A DNA stretch of 64,000 nucleotides from Glandiceps talaboti (taxonomy: Eukaryota; Hemichordata; Enteropneusta; Spengelidae): contig NC_135557.1 in assembly GCF_964340395.1 (NCBI RefSeq), forward strand, positions 8,027,709 through 8,091,708. The letters are read 5' to 3'. A program made the position numbers and the translations under genes. Below, piece by piece: positions 23,213 through 35,899 of the stretch. The stretch's first letter is position 1, and each line of letters opens with the position of its first letter. The notes below the pieces were generated by a model. It was not told the DNA's origin. It did no database searches and was given only the letters and a program-made list of their open reading frames with translations.

Positions 23213-26130
23213 AGTCATTTACTTTGCACTGTCCCACTAAGTTTACACATCGCAGTAGTTGGCAATAGTTTGAGCCAAATTTCTGAATTTGGTGTTCAGT
23301 TGGGACAGGTTTGTCCTTTAAAGATCTTTTTACGATATCTCCCGACCTGACAGTCGGTTTCAGCCAATTTATTTGAATCAGTATGTCGTGCAAGGGCAGG
23401 GATGAGCAACAGTCAGATGTTCAGGATTCGGAAGCAGACAAGGTTGACGATCTTGGTCCAAGTTACGATCGAACCAAAGACTTTCACTGATGTCACATAC
23501 ATTCCAAACGTAGAAATGAACTTGAGATATTTTGTACCTAGAAGGCATCAACTGCTAAAGGAAAACCAATATGGTATCGATTTAATGGCTTCTATTGTCT
23601 TAAACCCAGCACTTTAAGAAAACCAATATACAAGTTTGAACACAAAGCACGAGATTCCAATTAGATACAATGGAACATGAATAACAACAGAAAGCAACTG
23701 GGTGAAACAGTGGAGAAAAGTATTTTTAGCAAGAACAATGAAAGTGTGAAACTAATCTCCGGTGATGTTTGTGTAAGCTTTTATTAGTGATTAGTGTCAT
23801 GTTCAAGTTAAAGTGCTGGGCTGGAAACAAAAGGAACTATTATATGGATGCTATATCGATATTGCAGACGGGCTGGTGGCTGACGTCAAACGTTGGGTTG
23901 ACATCATACAAACTTATTACAATTTCAAAGGAATAGAATTTGTATACATTGCTAGTCGGCAACACCTGTCATAAGAATATTTTAATAGTAAAGTATTTTA
24001 GATATATTTCTTAAGAATATTTTAATAGTAATATGGTTGGGTACGCAATATAATAATCTGAATATCACGTCACTATATGCAGATATCAAGAACTTCAATC
24101 CAATCAACTGTCTGGAATAGCTAATGATGCGAAACCTAACATTTGAATAAGAATTGTAGTGTGACTTTAATATGCTTTCCATATCGATAAACACCCCTTT
24201 TTGCGGCTATAATTATTCTAGCTTGGGGCTTGTTGGGTAGATTCTGAATCTCTCTGAAGCGGTATTGAAGTGGTGTTCCAGCCGGTATCAGCTAATAAAT
24301 TATCTTGAAGTCTTATTCTGGTCGTGTCCCTGTGCAGTGATTCCGAGTTTACCTCTTGTTAGCTAATTCCCTACAAGAAGTTACATGTAGTGTTACTATA
24401 CTGAAAAGAGTACCAGTAAAAACCAGTAGTAACACTGAATTAGGTGCGAAGCCAGAGTTAACGCGACATAAGAAGACAATCCAGGTTAGGAGACAAGGGA
24501 CAGCTCCACGAATTATTGGGTCAAGTGCAAGTGTTAACAAGTCAGTTTTACGCCTCCATGAACATTCCCCGCCAGAAGAGTGACGTCACTATGGAGCCAG
24601 TCATTCAGTCGCATGACGCCATAGCAGCTGATCAGCGATGGAGTGGCACAGTGTCCAGAGACCAAATGAAATAGTGACATTTTGAGGTTGTCTGTACCAG
24701 TGTGATTTACGCCACATTGAGTCATGTTAATTTGTCGGGTTCGCAGTTACCCATAGTGTGCCTAATATTAGCAGTTCCGTTCATTTTCGTTCTGAGTCAT
24801 GTAACCTTTTTAACCGACTGTATACATGTGTTGCCTTTGATGATTTGAGCAATGCACTCATTTTATTAACCTTTTGTCAAAGTTTCTGTCAGTACGCTTC
24901 TTGGTTGTGCCAGATGGCAATATTTTGTAGTCGAATTTTTTTCCACGATAGTTTCGTGCGCCAATTTTCATAAGTAACAGTACTCGTGTTTCACTCGCCA
25001 TTTTGAGCCTTTTATTGTAAGGCTTCAGTCAAATTTCGCTGACTATTTGCTGCATTAGCCTTGACTTTGTAAGTGTGCTTACCTACCTGTACAGTAAGTT
25101 TTGGTGTGCTAGTTCCTTGCCACATTTCAGTTCTTGAGTTCACCTTTACAGTCTTGTAATTGTTTAGCTTTTTAAATCATTTTGTTTTGTCTGTTTTTTA
25201 GCCTTTTCAACCATTTGTTTTGTCTCCTTTCCATTTGCCACAGACCTACTCTAGAGCTGTTGTTTTTTCTTCTTCTACTGGTCTTCTTTTCCACCCTTTT
25301 TTTGTTCTTTTCCCCCTTGGTCCCCGTTGTTTTATTTTCATTACTATTTTATCTTTATTTTGGTTTTATTTATACCTTTTTGTATTTCTTATTTATCTTT
25401 CCTTTTTACTTCTCTGGCGGTCTTAAAATTCTTATATCCTGTTTAGTGGAGTACAATAAAGTACTTCCGGTATTTTGCTGCCAGAGTTGTGTTGTGTGTA
25501 TTTTGTGTGTGAGAGAGGGTAATTGATTAAAAATGTGCCATTTTGTTTAATTACTGCCCAATACCATTGGCGAACCTGTCTTACGGCACCCCTGTACATT
25601 AATGGTTTTTCCCAGCATCTCGCTACGCATGCTCGGTTATTTACTTTGCACTGTCCCACTGAAGTTTACATGTCGCAGTAGTTGGCAAATTTCTGAATTT
25701 AGTGTTCAGTTGGGACAGGTTTGCCTTTTTTTCCTACCCACCTCTCCCGAGTTTCTTTTGTAACTTTTATTTATTTTTTCCCCATTTTGATGCTTCAATT
25801 ACTAGCAGTTTTTGTTTATTTCCATTATTTGTACTTGTTTCGCATAATTTTTATTTCACGATTTCTTCGATAGCTCTTGGATGTTTTGTTATAAAGTTTC
25901 CAACTGTTTACAGCCAGTTATGTAATGTTTCAGACCTCTTAGCTTTTCAGGTCCTTTTTCCAACCTTTTAGCACGTGTGAGGTTATTTTAACAGTAGCCT
26001 ATAGTAGTGTCATCAGTATTTTGTAACTGTATGGTAGAGTACAATAAAGTACTTCCGGTATTTTGCCGCCAGATCTAGAGTTGTGTTGTGTGCATTTTGT
26101 GTGTGAGAGGGAGTAATAAGCTGAATTAAT
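23213..26130. repeat. Duplicated LTR-like blocks
   Basis: ATTTACTTTGCACTGTCCCA, then CGCAGTAGTTGGCAA and TTCAGTTGGGACAGGTTTG, occur at 23216-23315 and again at 25635-25725. A second pair, AGTACAATAAAGTACTTCCG followed by GTTGTGTTGTGTG, occurs at 25448-25512 and 26038-26105; it includes an AATAAA signal, as in an LTR R region. Pyrimidine-rich sequence precedes both copies. Reading it as relics of an LTR retrotransposon is an inference. No protease, reverse transcriptase or integrase was found inside. Frames at 23402-23617 and 24356-24583 are unrecognised. Confidence 0.5.
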
Positions 26131-27199
26131 CAATATTAATAGTTCACTATTCAGTACCGTAGCCTGCAGGGGGGTGGGGGGGCAAGGGGGGCAGCTGCCC
26201 CCCCTCTGAGATTTAAAAAAAAAAGGAATAAGAAAAAAGGCTACTTTTTGAATACATAGCGATGCTATTAAAATCGTTATTTACGTGATGATTCCTTGCA
26301 TGCGCGATTTCAATGGATAGTTCACTAAAGTGACTGTACAATGACCCATGGCTAATATGTATCTTATATCGCTATTGTACGCTGGCTCAACTTTGAATTA
26401 AAATGTCTCCAGTTAGAAATTGTAACATTTTGTAGCAAAATTTGAATTAAAATGGCCTCCTACACTGTCTTATTTTCATTTTTTTTTCACCTTTGGAGTT
26501 GTCGCCTTCAACCCAATGCATCATTGTACCATATGATTTTATATCTCCACTGTAGTGTAGGAAGGGGTGGCTAAAATAATGCGTGAGTTTCAATTGGCGG
26601 GGCTTAACATTTTTTTAGAAGAGAGGGTGCGAGAACTACACCATTTGTTTAACCGTAAATTGTGTACATTTCCTAACTATAGCTATGCAGACAAATTGCA
26701 TGAGATAGTATCATTATGACTGAATCAGTTTTATCTAAACTCGACCTGAAATATTTTGCTGTCATTATATATGATATATGATATGGTATGATATGATATA
26801 TATTTTATTACCGATCAAAAATAAGTACAATACAAACGTAAATACAGGAAAAGCAAACTAGATCGGATAACAGGAGTCAGAAAATAGCTATGCTAATCGT
26901 GTCTGACCCCTGGCCAAAGTAAATAATGGTACAAGTTTACAGTGCAAATAAATATACAAAAAGTAGCTCTACCCTTAACCCCCTCCCCTCACCACCCCCT
27001 ATATATATGAGTGCCATAATGAAAAGAAGTCATATATTACATTAGAACTGTACAATGTTATATTACATACTCTTTTAGTAAATCGTTACATAGTGATGAC
27101 TTGAATCGCTGCCTTCGTGGTTCATTTCTTGTGCTGTGCTGTATTGAATTCCAAGTAACTGCACCTGTGTATGTCATTGACTGTTTACCATAGAATGTT

Positions 27200-29850
27200 T
27201 TCACAGTAGGTTTACGCATAAATTATTTTGTTCTTTTTGTCGTGTATTGTACTCATAGTTTAACACATTGCAGTATTCATCAACAGAGTGTGGTAAGTTA
27301 TTGTGCAGCAAATCATAAACAAAGGTACTGACCAAAAACCTGTGCACGCGCAGTTTATGTACATCAAGAATTTCTAGAGTGTTGAAAAGTGGTGAAGAAT
27401 GGGCCATGGACTGGCTATGTGTGATTGCTCGCACAGCCATTTTTTGAGCTCGTAAAATACAATTCAAATAGGAGGAAAAAGTGCTTCCCCAGACTTCTAT
27501 ACCGTACGTTATATGTGGTTGGCCGAAAGTTTTATATAGTAAAATAAGTATATTTTTGGGTACAAAGCCCCTAAGTTTATAAATGATTCCTATTTTTTCC
27601 TAACAGTCTTATTGACAGCGTCAATGTGCATATTCCATAAAAGATGGTTATCAAAGACGATGCCAACAAAAGATGCAGAATCAACTTGCTCGATAACGTT
27701 ACCATTAATGCACATGGTTCCACTAATATTAATTTCTTTTCTACGGCCTCTAATAAAAATGAATTTTGTCTTTTTCTCATTGATACTTAGTTTATTTGCA
27801 ATACACCAATCTATCACTTTTTCAAACTCGGTGTTCACTAATGAAAGCTCAATATTGTTGAGGAATTGAGGGAATGTGTGAAAAAGGTTGGAACCATCTG
27901 CAAACAGTCTGAAGTCAAAGAATGGGGAAGAGAGTGGAAGATCATTAATGTAAAGTAAGAATAGTGTAGGACCCAAAACTGATCCCTGTGGAACTCCACA
28001 TGAAATAGGCAAGCATATCGAGTTGACATCGTCAGAGCTAACATACTGTTGGCGATTACAAAAGTAGTCCTGGAACCACATCAGGGGTATACCTCTGATG
28101 CCATAATGCTCGAGTTTAGACAATAATATACGATGGTTGATAGTGTCAAAAGCTTTAGAGAAATCAATGAAAATGCCAAGAGTAATTCTACCTTCGTCTA
28201 ATTGCTTTAGGAGATAATTTACTATGTTAACGACAGACAATTTTGTACTATACTTTTGACGGAGGCCATATTGATGATCGTATAGAATTTTGTTGCGATT
28301 TAGAAATGATCTAAGGCGATTATCAACTAATTTTTCTAATATTTTATTCAAAAGGGGAAGAATAGAAATTGGCCTATAATTGTCCGGGCTTTGTTCTGGC
28401 CCTTTTTTATATATTGGTTTCACGATTTCGATTTGTAGGGAATTTGGAACCTCCCCAGAAGAAAAAGAAAGATTAAAAATATATTCCAGAGGTTTGGATA
28501 TAGTGTCGGATGCATCCGATAAAAGTTTAGCCGGGATATTATCGTAACAACAAGATTTACTGATATCCAGCGTTCGCAAAAGTTCCCGAACTTTATACTG
28601 GGTCGTGGGGTAAAGATCAACGGATTTTGGATTGGTTCTGTTAAATAATCTCTAAAATTGTCGAGTGACATATTACTAGCAAGTCGTGGGCCTATATTCA
28701 CAAAGAAATCATTGAAACCTGATACAATATCCTGTGGAGAGGTGCATTCACATTGGTTTCCGTCTGAAGAAATTTTGAGTTTGTCAGGTAGATTATCCTT
28801 GGCATTACCATTCCTCTTACCGAGAACACCATTAATTACATTCCAAGTTTTCTTCATGTTACCTTTGTTCTTAAAAAATAAATTACCATAGTACATCTTT
28901 TTTGCATCCCTGAGGACAGAAGTTAAAACATTTCTATAGTTCTTATATTTACTGACAATACAAGGTTTGAAATTTGATTTGATAACATTAACGTACAATT
29001 TATGTTTTCTATTAATTGATTTCTTGATAGCTTGTGTGATCCAAGGTTTATTAGTCCTTGGCCTTTTAGTATTTCTTGAAATATTTGGCGCATGCTTATC
29101 ACAGGCTGCAATGAAAATTGAACTGAATTTGTCGTATGCAGAGTTTACATCTGAACAATTATATACATCGTCCCAGTTTATTCCCGTGAGATGTCTACGA
29201 AATAATTCTACATCGTACTTACTGTAACATCTGTAGGATATATGTTTACAATTACTAGTAGTATCTTTGGAAAGTAAATTCTCAAATATAGCAAATACCG
29301 GAAAGTGATCTGAAAATCTCTGTCATAATAGTACCACTTTGGATTGTGTTGGAACATATATTTGTATAAACATGATCTATTAACGTGCTAGATGTGTTGG
29401 TCACTCTGGTTGACGAGGTTATGAGTTGGTGTAAACATAAGCAATTCATACTGCCTAGAAACATTTCTGAATTTATATTTGGGTTATTTAAGTCAATATT
29501 AAAATCACCCATTATAATACACCGTGATTTGTCTAGTTTGAAAGCGTTTAACACTTCAATTAAATTGGTTTGAAACTTTGTTAAGTTTGTGTTTGGGCGC
29601 CTATAGATTATACCTGTGACGACTTTCTGGTTCTCAATACATGTCCAACCAAAGTGTCTCTTTACTTTACTTTATAGACGAAGAGATATATGCTCCAACA
29701 CCGGCTCCACCCCTAGTTCCCACACGACAATTGGCTTCAAATGAATACCCTTTCTATGAAAATAAATTTATATTTGAGATATTCCATACTTCTGAAATGC
29801 CAATAATACTAAAGTTCGTTTGTATGACGTCTTCATAGAAAAGTCTTAGG
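27200..29850 (-). pseudogene. LINE ORF2: endonuclease and reverse transcriptase
   Basis: The minus strand carries, in order: endonuclease pieces (GISEVWN; VTGIIYRRPNTN; CIIMGDFNIDLNN), a linker, then reverse transcriptase with NYRPISILPLLNKILEKLV, FIDFSKAFDTINH, CGVPQGSVLGP and the catalytic box LFADGSNLF. The second aspartate of FADD is Gly, so the polymerase is dead independently of the frameshifts near 28570, 27590 and elsewhere. The C-terminal part (27201-27467, MNCILRAQKMAVRAITHS and EYNTRQ) is like the relic at 39642. Confidence 0.8.
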
Positions 29851-29859
29851 GAGTGTACA

Positions 29860-30600
29860 GTTTTAACTTCCGGGGGGGCGGAGGATTTTCAGGGGAAGGC
29901 CACCAATTTTTCTCAAGAAAAATTAGGGGGGGGGGGCCTAAACAAAAATTTCACTATTTGTTAGGGGGGGGGGCACAAAAAAAACCCCTAAACCTGAATG
30001 TCAGGATGGACAAGTGCCAGATATGTATATAAAATAAAATATAGGCAAAACCCAACACTTGACTGCACAATGTCCTACAGAAGTAGCATTTAACATGGAT
30101 TGATGATAAAACAGTGCACAAACCTATTAAACCACAATATTTGTATTCAGTGAAACAAAAATTGACCGGCGACTCTGCCACTTCTCAAGGTAACTTTCCC
30201 ATGAAATTGTGTAGGACTCGTTTCATCACAATCACTGTCTGAGATATCAGCCGTGCTTGAAGTTATCAGAAAAACAGTCATCACTGTCTATAACACCTAT
30301 TATAGCATTTTCACTTTCATAGTCACTACTATTTGTATCACTGATGTCTGTAGTTGTAGTTTGAAGTTCATTTGCAGTCACTTTTCTTGACCTAAATGAG
30401 TTGATATTTAATATTCACTTGGTAGAATTATTTTAATTCTGAAATTAAAGTTTGAAGAGATGTTTTCATTCTATCACCGTGGTAGGGTTCAAGTATTATA
30501 TGGTAGCTTTTGTGAGTTTGAATTAAACACAAAATTATTCACAGGTGCTGGGTGAGGAATGTATTCATAACAAGTCATGCACTCATTAAAATATTATTCA
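29860..30600. other. Foreign G/C-run-rich block splitting the LINE
   Basis: Begins with poly-G clusters (29867-29975) interspersed with CTCAAGAAAAATTAGG-type sequence; a C run (30626-30639) lies just past its far side. No frame is recognisable. Similar G or C runs at 55213, 56785 and 56866 suggest a common transposon end or satellite. Confidence 0.4.
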
Positions 30601-30844
30601 ACCCTTTGAAGTGATACATGTACTGCCCCCCCCCCCCCTCAGTAATATGAGATACTGAAAATGAAATATTGTCTTCACTATTAAAGTTAACATTAAAGTT
30701 TTGTGGTGTCAAGGCTGAATTTCTTACATCAAATAAATATTCACATGTGTCATCGATCATTTGGAAATCGACATGAGATAATGTTACAAGAATACAGACT
30801 GGTAAAGTTAATGAATCTTTCTAAGGTCACTTTCATTATTTATA

Positions 30845-31757
30845 ATGATAGATCTAGCATCTTTGTTTTTTCTTACGTATATGGTACCGTTATAGGTCCA
30901 TAAGTAGCTGAACTTTGCTGACATTCTTGCATCGTTAGCTTTGCGAAGAAGCTGACGTTGCGTTTGACATAGATGTTCATTGATGAAGATATTGCCGTCC
31001 TGTTGGTAACCGAAATTCCTTGTAGAAACGCCGTGCAGTTTTCGTCTGTTCTAATATACAGCATTTCTTGCCTTGCGTGTAGTGAATCTGACGAGTATTG
31101 GTCGCGATCGGAAATTTCTTTGCTGCGGGTGTTGGTTTCCAGCTGGTTGAACGGGGTTCTGTTTTGTACCAATTCTATATGTGAAATATCCACGTCATTG
31201 GCAGTTATGTCGGGATGAATCTTCTGAAGGATGTCAAGAGTAATGACATCGGTGTTTTCACTACCATCAGATTCCGGTACGCCGGCTATTTCTAGGTTGA
31301 TTCTTCGATTGTATTGGTCAAGTGAGTGCAATTCTGTTTCGAGAATTGCAACTCGCTTATGTAACCGATCATTGTCTTGCATCAAGGTGTCATGAGATTC
31401 TTGCATATTTTCCATTCGTTTTCTCATGGTTTCAAATTGAAGATTTATAAAATCTATTGCTTTTACAGTGTCACTCCGAGAATCTGCAAGCCGTTTGATG
31501 TCGTCTTTCATTTCTAAGATTGCATTGAGAACTTTGGCTAACTCACTTGACTCAGCTTCCACCAATGGTTTTGCCACTTGTTGAGAAACCTCTCCAGGTG
31601 GGCAGTCCGCCATGTTGTTACTAGTTGTCGACATGGCTCGCGGAGACTCTTTTTTCCAAAGCGTAGTTTATCGCATTCAGGACAAAGCACCAGGTCTCCC
31701 TGGCAGAGCTTTACTTTCCTCCTGATACCACAGTTATTGCATTTCATGATTGCTATC
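30845..31757 (-). pseudogene. LINE ORF1: zinc finger, coiled coil, RRM-like region
   Basis: The minus-strand frame opens with CNNCGIRRKVKLC and LCPEC, a cysteine cluster as in PHD-type ORF1 fingers. A frameshift near 31640 leads to the main frame (253 codons) with a heptad-like stretch (MRKRMENMQESHDTLMQDND), then YNRRINLEIAGVPES, the usual start of the RNA-binding core, and near the end YNGTIYVRKNKD. ORF1 proteins bind LINE RNA and chaperone it. The frameshift means no full-length product. Confidence 0.65.
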
Positions 31758-32021
31758 AAATAGTTTTGTATGAAGTTGAAGAATGGTAGGGTTTGCGGAG
31801 AGCTACTGACGTACGTGCGTCACCCATGAGCACCCAGGATATCGATAAGGTTTGTTTTATCCTTGTCAAGCATTGTGAAAAAATGAAATTGACCTACTTA
31901 CCCAATGTGATGTGTTAGGTTACCCGTTGACAAGCATTGTTTATTTTTTTCTGACCTTACATATGATGTTTAATTGCGTATACTAAAATATATATTATTT
32001 AAATTGCATCCACATTTTTGG

Positions 32022-32382
32022 AGTCATGATGGGTGAATGGTTAGTGTGACCGGCTTGGAATCTACAGGTTGCAGGTTCGAGCCCCGTCGCTGCCTGCTGT
32101 TTGTTTCTGAGTGGCTAAAGACCTTGGGCAAGATTTGAACCACAACTGTGCCTCAGTCAACCCAGCTGTATAACTGGGGACCTGGTAGGATGTAGGTTGC
32201 AATGTGAAGGCTTTAATCCTATGCGCTTAAATGGCTGCAATGGATTGTATGCTCCCCGGGGAGTTGGGGAAGACTAAAGGGCCGTTGTGCTGTTCTGATC
32301 CGAGCCAGGGGTAATAATTGTAAAGCGCTTTGAGCACGGTGTGGGAAAGCGCTATATAAGAACCCAACATTATCATTCATTA
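32022..32382 (+). mobile_element. tRNA-derived SINE, full copy
   Basis: The head has a tRNA-like A-box region (GATGGGTGAATGGTTAGTG) and a clear B box (GGTTCGAGCCCC near 32073). The body follows, then the tail GTAAAGCGCTTTGAGCACGG...GCGCTATATAAGAA, a tail shared with L2-clade LINEs, ending in short ATT repeats. RNA polymerase III would start at the head, and the tail would recruit a LINE enzyme. A shortened copy lies at 51585. Confidence 0.85.
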
Positions 32383-32479
32383 TGTAAATTAGCACTTTTC
32401 TAAATTTTAAATGCATGAAAGTTCTGCCCCCCCCCCCTCCCCCCCCCCCCCCTTGGCAATTTGGTCAGGCTACGGCCCT

Positions 32480-33670
32480 GCTATTAATAGTTCATAGAGA
32501 TATCCTATAACTTTTGGCTACTAAACCATGAATATTGTGTATGTCCGTGAACAGACAATCATACTTCTCATAGGGTTCATATCTAAAGAGTTTCATACAT
32601 GTGAAACAATGGATTTTGGTTAGCAATTTACCTGATAGACTTAAAATTACCGAAAATGTAACATGTAAAATTAAATATGCAGTGTGCGGTATTCTTTTAG
32701 AAGAACAAAAAGAGTGTTTCTAGTCAACAGATGGGGGGGGGGGTCGTTGTATTTTTTTTTACTAAGTACAACATGAACAAAAAGTCACCGGCCCATCCCG
32801 GCCGTAAAAACTGATCGTTCCCTTAGGTGTTTTTTTTTTCGACTGTCTTTTAATTACATGTGACAATCAGCTGGAATGAAAACAAGCTACGTTAAAAACT
32901 TTGCACATTTGCATGTGCATTTATCGTAATTTTTAGACTAATTTCCCTGTAGATTACCAAATTTTGGGATTTTTGTCATATTTTAAAGATGTCTGTCTAT
33001 CTTTTTTTTAAATCCATGGTTTATTACGAATTTATTTTCTCTCGAAAGTAATAGTTAAATACATTATGTAATTCACCGATTTTTTGGGATAAGTGCTTTG
33101 TATAGAACATACCTGCAGAAGATTTACGAACCTGCTGTCCCATGGTTGCCATGTACATGGTGACATGGCATTTTCGAAGATTCTATATGACTGCAAGGAC
33201 TACGTTCAAATCCTATCTCTGTCAAGGAATTTACTACGTGCCTAAGCACCCAGTATATCATTCGATTCGGATCCACACGTACTACAATTCTTTGTTCTTC
33301 GTTCATGTAAATATGAGAGGGTCGTAAATCGTTACCTGTATTTTGTATGGACAATCAGTGCCGTGGTGGTGTACATGCATGGTGTAACGCATATCATGCT
33401 AGGCACAACATTAGTCAAGTTATGTGTACACCGTATGCTTGTAATGTTGTCACTCGGTAAATTGTATCATGTACTCATATTATATTCTGGCCTTTGAGTG
33501 AGAAATGAGACAAATAAAAATTATAACTGTAAGTAAATGTATGTACTTGTACTATATTAATTGCGATTGTGGGATGGCTGGTTTGTGAAACATTGTGAAT
33601 TTTCAAAAACGAATGATAAAAAAGTTAATAATAGTATTTTGTGATGTCTTCTACCTAATAATGGTTTACT
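32480..33670. other. No gene recognised
   Basis: Poly-G and poly-T runs near 32733-32760. The small frames at 33124-33354 have no recognised motif. Confidence 0.4.
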
Positions 33671-33674
33671 TTAG

Positions 33675-33719
33675 TCGATGAATCTAGCAGCTCAAAAGCG
33701 AGGGACAGTTCAGGAGAAG
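33675..33719 (+). CDS. Possible orphan stalk-type exon
   Basis: 45 nt between TTACTTTAG and GAAG|GTAGAT, symmetrical phase 1-1, encoding DESSSSKARDSSGE. Phase, size class and acidic/serine composition resemble the 33-nt stalk exons of the two Ig receptor genes. No Ig or transmembrane exon was found beside it, so it may be chance or the relic of a third receptor. Confidence 0.2.
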
Positions 33720-33970
33720 GTAGATGACCTCGTACCTTTCGCTTGACTCATATGACGTACCGTTGGAGACGCTAGAAGATTTACGATCTCTGTCAATGAG
33801 AATGAAAAAAAAATCAGACAAGACCTTTTCAGTTATGACTAGCGAAATATTTATTTTTGCCGAGATTAGTAGGTCTACAATTCCGATTTACACGATGTAT
33901 CTTGCCATGTCTCATTGAGCTTTGAACACTCGACTACATTTAGTCCAGCTTGCATACACATATATACGAA

Positions 33971-34100
33971 AGTCTAGTCCTCCTTGCAGACGGGCACGGG
34001 TCTGCACTTACACGACCCTCAACACCGAAGGGGCTACTTGTTCCGTATGCAAGCAGGCCTAACGAAATATGTGCGCCACCTGCAAGGAGGTCCATAGACT
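33971..34100. mobile_element. 130-bp MITE-like element
   Basis: Inverted ends AGTCTAGTCCTCCTTGCAG and CTGCAAGGAGGTCCATAGACT (two to three mismatches) around a short GC-richer body. No clear target duplication was resolved. The region from 34100 to 35300 holds no recognised gene. Confidence 0.65.
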
Positions 34101-35344
34101 ATTAAATTAAAACATCAGACGACGTTATGTCTACTACAAGTTGGATGCTGTTGACTATTATGAACGGTGTTTTTGGTAAATTTGTTAGAAAATTGAAATT
34201 CGAATTGCCTCAAAATAATTGTAGATCCCTAGTTTATTTCATTCATCATTAAAGGTTTCCAGGGTTAAATCTGTAAGACACTGGAATTATTTATAGCCAA
34301 CCTCAAAAATCCTTTTTTTTGTTATTTCTGTGAATTTCCCAGTCGTTATTTTTCTGAGATTTTGTGTAATTTTCATAACAGTAGATTTTTTTGGTATAAT
34401 GGTGTCTATAATATAAAAGTACAATTTACCAACTTTCTATTCTACCACTTTATTAAATCGCTAAAACAAATCTGCATAGTGAAGAGCTGAATAACTGAAC
34501 CACTCCTACGTGTTACCAAAATAAAAATAATAAGATTGGTCGCTTGTTTACGCATAAGCTTAGTTCCGATTTTCTATTGAGCTCAGAGCTAGGAACTTAC
34601 ACATCCCAAGCGAATCTAATTAAAATGACGGAACAAAAGTCGCATTCAGCCAAGGTTTACCTAGCGAAATTTGATATTACATGTACATCGCAAGGTAATA
34701 ACTGGTAATTTTGGTTGAGAAACCACAGAACAGTATGATCTGTGAATGTAAGCTTGACCGTGCAACAGGTCACCCGATTACGTAATTTACATAGCCGTTG
34801 GATGCCATTTGTTGATAAGATATGAAGAAAAAAGTGCGATGGAACGCTGCAATAATCGTAAAATTAAATTTAAAATTGTAGAAACACTGTATGGAAATCT
34901 TAACTATGTATACCGGTGATAATTTTGAGTCCGCGGAATCATACGAGGAGCATTACGACGTAAAACTAACATTGATTGATTTCGTGGGATTATATATAAG
35001 AAATGCATGCAAATCGCAGCTATACTATAGTCAAAGAAACTAAACCTTCCGAGTCAAGTATCAAAATCAATGTTTTTCCCATATTGCAAACGTTTCGTGA
35101 CATTATACAGTCAATTTGTTGTTTGCATGATAAGATAGAACAAAGGAAATACACATGCATTATTTGTGGTGCTCAGAGAGTGGTCAGTTTCTATGGGTGG
35201 AGGTGGACCGATGACTTTTGTTCTGTTGCACTTACAAAAAAAATACTAAAAATAGAAATAATATAACTATAAACCCTAGTCAATAACTGTCAGTGCATTA
35301 CACATGTTGTCCAGGCACTCGTTTGTCCTGTTTATAATAGTTCT

Positions 35345-35705
35345 GTTAAATAAAAAGAATACCACATTTTTTATTAGTCATGAAAAATCGTTGAAACGAA
35401 AATCCCAGATCAATTGTCTGAAAGTCAATGGAAATAGTTTGACCGAGGAAGTCAACTCTTATATCAAAACATTCTATTCAAAATTGTATTCCTCGAAGCA
35501 TTGTGACAAAACGTTAGATATCAACAATGAGTTTCAGCGAACTTAGTTAACCCAGAACTTTCAAATTAACAAAATATTAACCTAGAGGGGCCACTGGGTG
35601 TAGGGGAAGCGTTTTCCGCTTTAACAAAGATGGAATCAAATAAAAGTCTTGGGAATGACGGACTTTCTGCTGATTTTTATAAGACGTTCTGGCCGTTAAT
35701 TGGTA
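35345..35705 (+). pseudogene. L1/Tx1-like LINE fragment
   Basis: KVNGNSLTEEVNSYIKTFYS and then, in another frame, EALSALTKMESNKSLGNDGL and FYKTFWPLIGK match the stretch just before and into the reverse transcriptase of L1-clade elements (the NNKSPGNDGL...EFYK signature). A stop and a frameshift separate the two parts, and the rest is missing. It is clearly a different clade from the CR1/L2-like LINEs in this window. Confidence 0.6.
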
Positions 35706-35727
35706 AAAAAACAACAACAAAAACTTA

Positions 35728-35885
35728 GAACCGATTGAACTTGAATCGGTTCAATGCCCAATACCTACAGCATAGACCCTCCACCAACTTTTTTCTAATT
35801 ATGAAGTTGGTGGAGGGTCTATGCCTACTGCTGCTGGTTTGAATTCTCAGCTATTTTTCAACTTCATAATTAGAAAAAGTATAAC
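35728..35885. repeat. Cluster of perfect hairpins
   Basis: CATAGACCCTCCACCAACTT at 35772-35791 is repeated exactly in inverse orientation about 14 bases later (35806-35825). A second pair, TTTTTCTAATTATGAAG and its complement, overlaps it at 35792-35808 and 35863-35880. A third, GAACCGATT...AATCGGTTC, precedes it at 35728-35751. No coding capacity. Confidence 0.85.
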
Positions 35886-35899
35886 ATACCAATAATCAG

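Larger units (their letters stand above)
26790..31760 (-). pseudogene. Two-ORF LINE (CR1/jockey-like), inactive
   Basis: Read on the minus strand from 31760 to 26790: an ORF1 with zinc finger and coiled coil (30845-31757), then an ORF2 with endonuclease and reverse transcriptase (29850-27200), then a 3' end with AATAAA and a degenerate ATATC-type tail near 26770-26810. Several frameshifts break both ORFs, and a G-rich foreign block (29860-30600) separates them. Such elements nick DNA with an AP-like endonuclease and prime reverse transcription there. It lies entirely within the hAT-like element. Confidence 0.8.
26152..32480. mobile_element. 6.3-kb DNA transposon (hAT-like ends) carrying nested retroelements
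   Basis: The left end reads CAGTACCGTAGCCTG followed by G-rich sequence. The right end, read inward on the minus strand, is CAGGGCCGTAGCCTG followed by CAAG and a G run. The first 15 bases therefore form an inverted repeat with two mismatches. CTATT directly precedes the left end (26147-26151) and directly follows the right end (32481-32485), a 5-bp target duplication. Removing the element restores a clean tandem ATTAATAGTTCA target. CAG...CCGTAGCC termini are typical of hAT-type elements. No transposase frame was recognised; most of the inside is a LINE and a SINE, so it is probably non-autonomous. Confidence 0.65.

Noticed and set aside
24356-24583. 75-codon frame with plausible splice borders downstream of the DED exon
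   Set aside because: No DED, caspase or other recognisable homology, and it lies between duplicated LTR-like blocks, so a transposon origin is as likely.
25182-25526. 114-codon Phe/Leu-rich frame resembling a membrane protein
   Set aside because: The sequence is a pyrimidine (T-rich) tract in the LTR-like block, so Phe/Leu runs are a composition effect.
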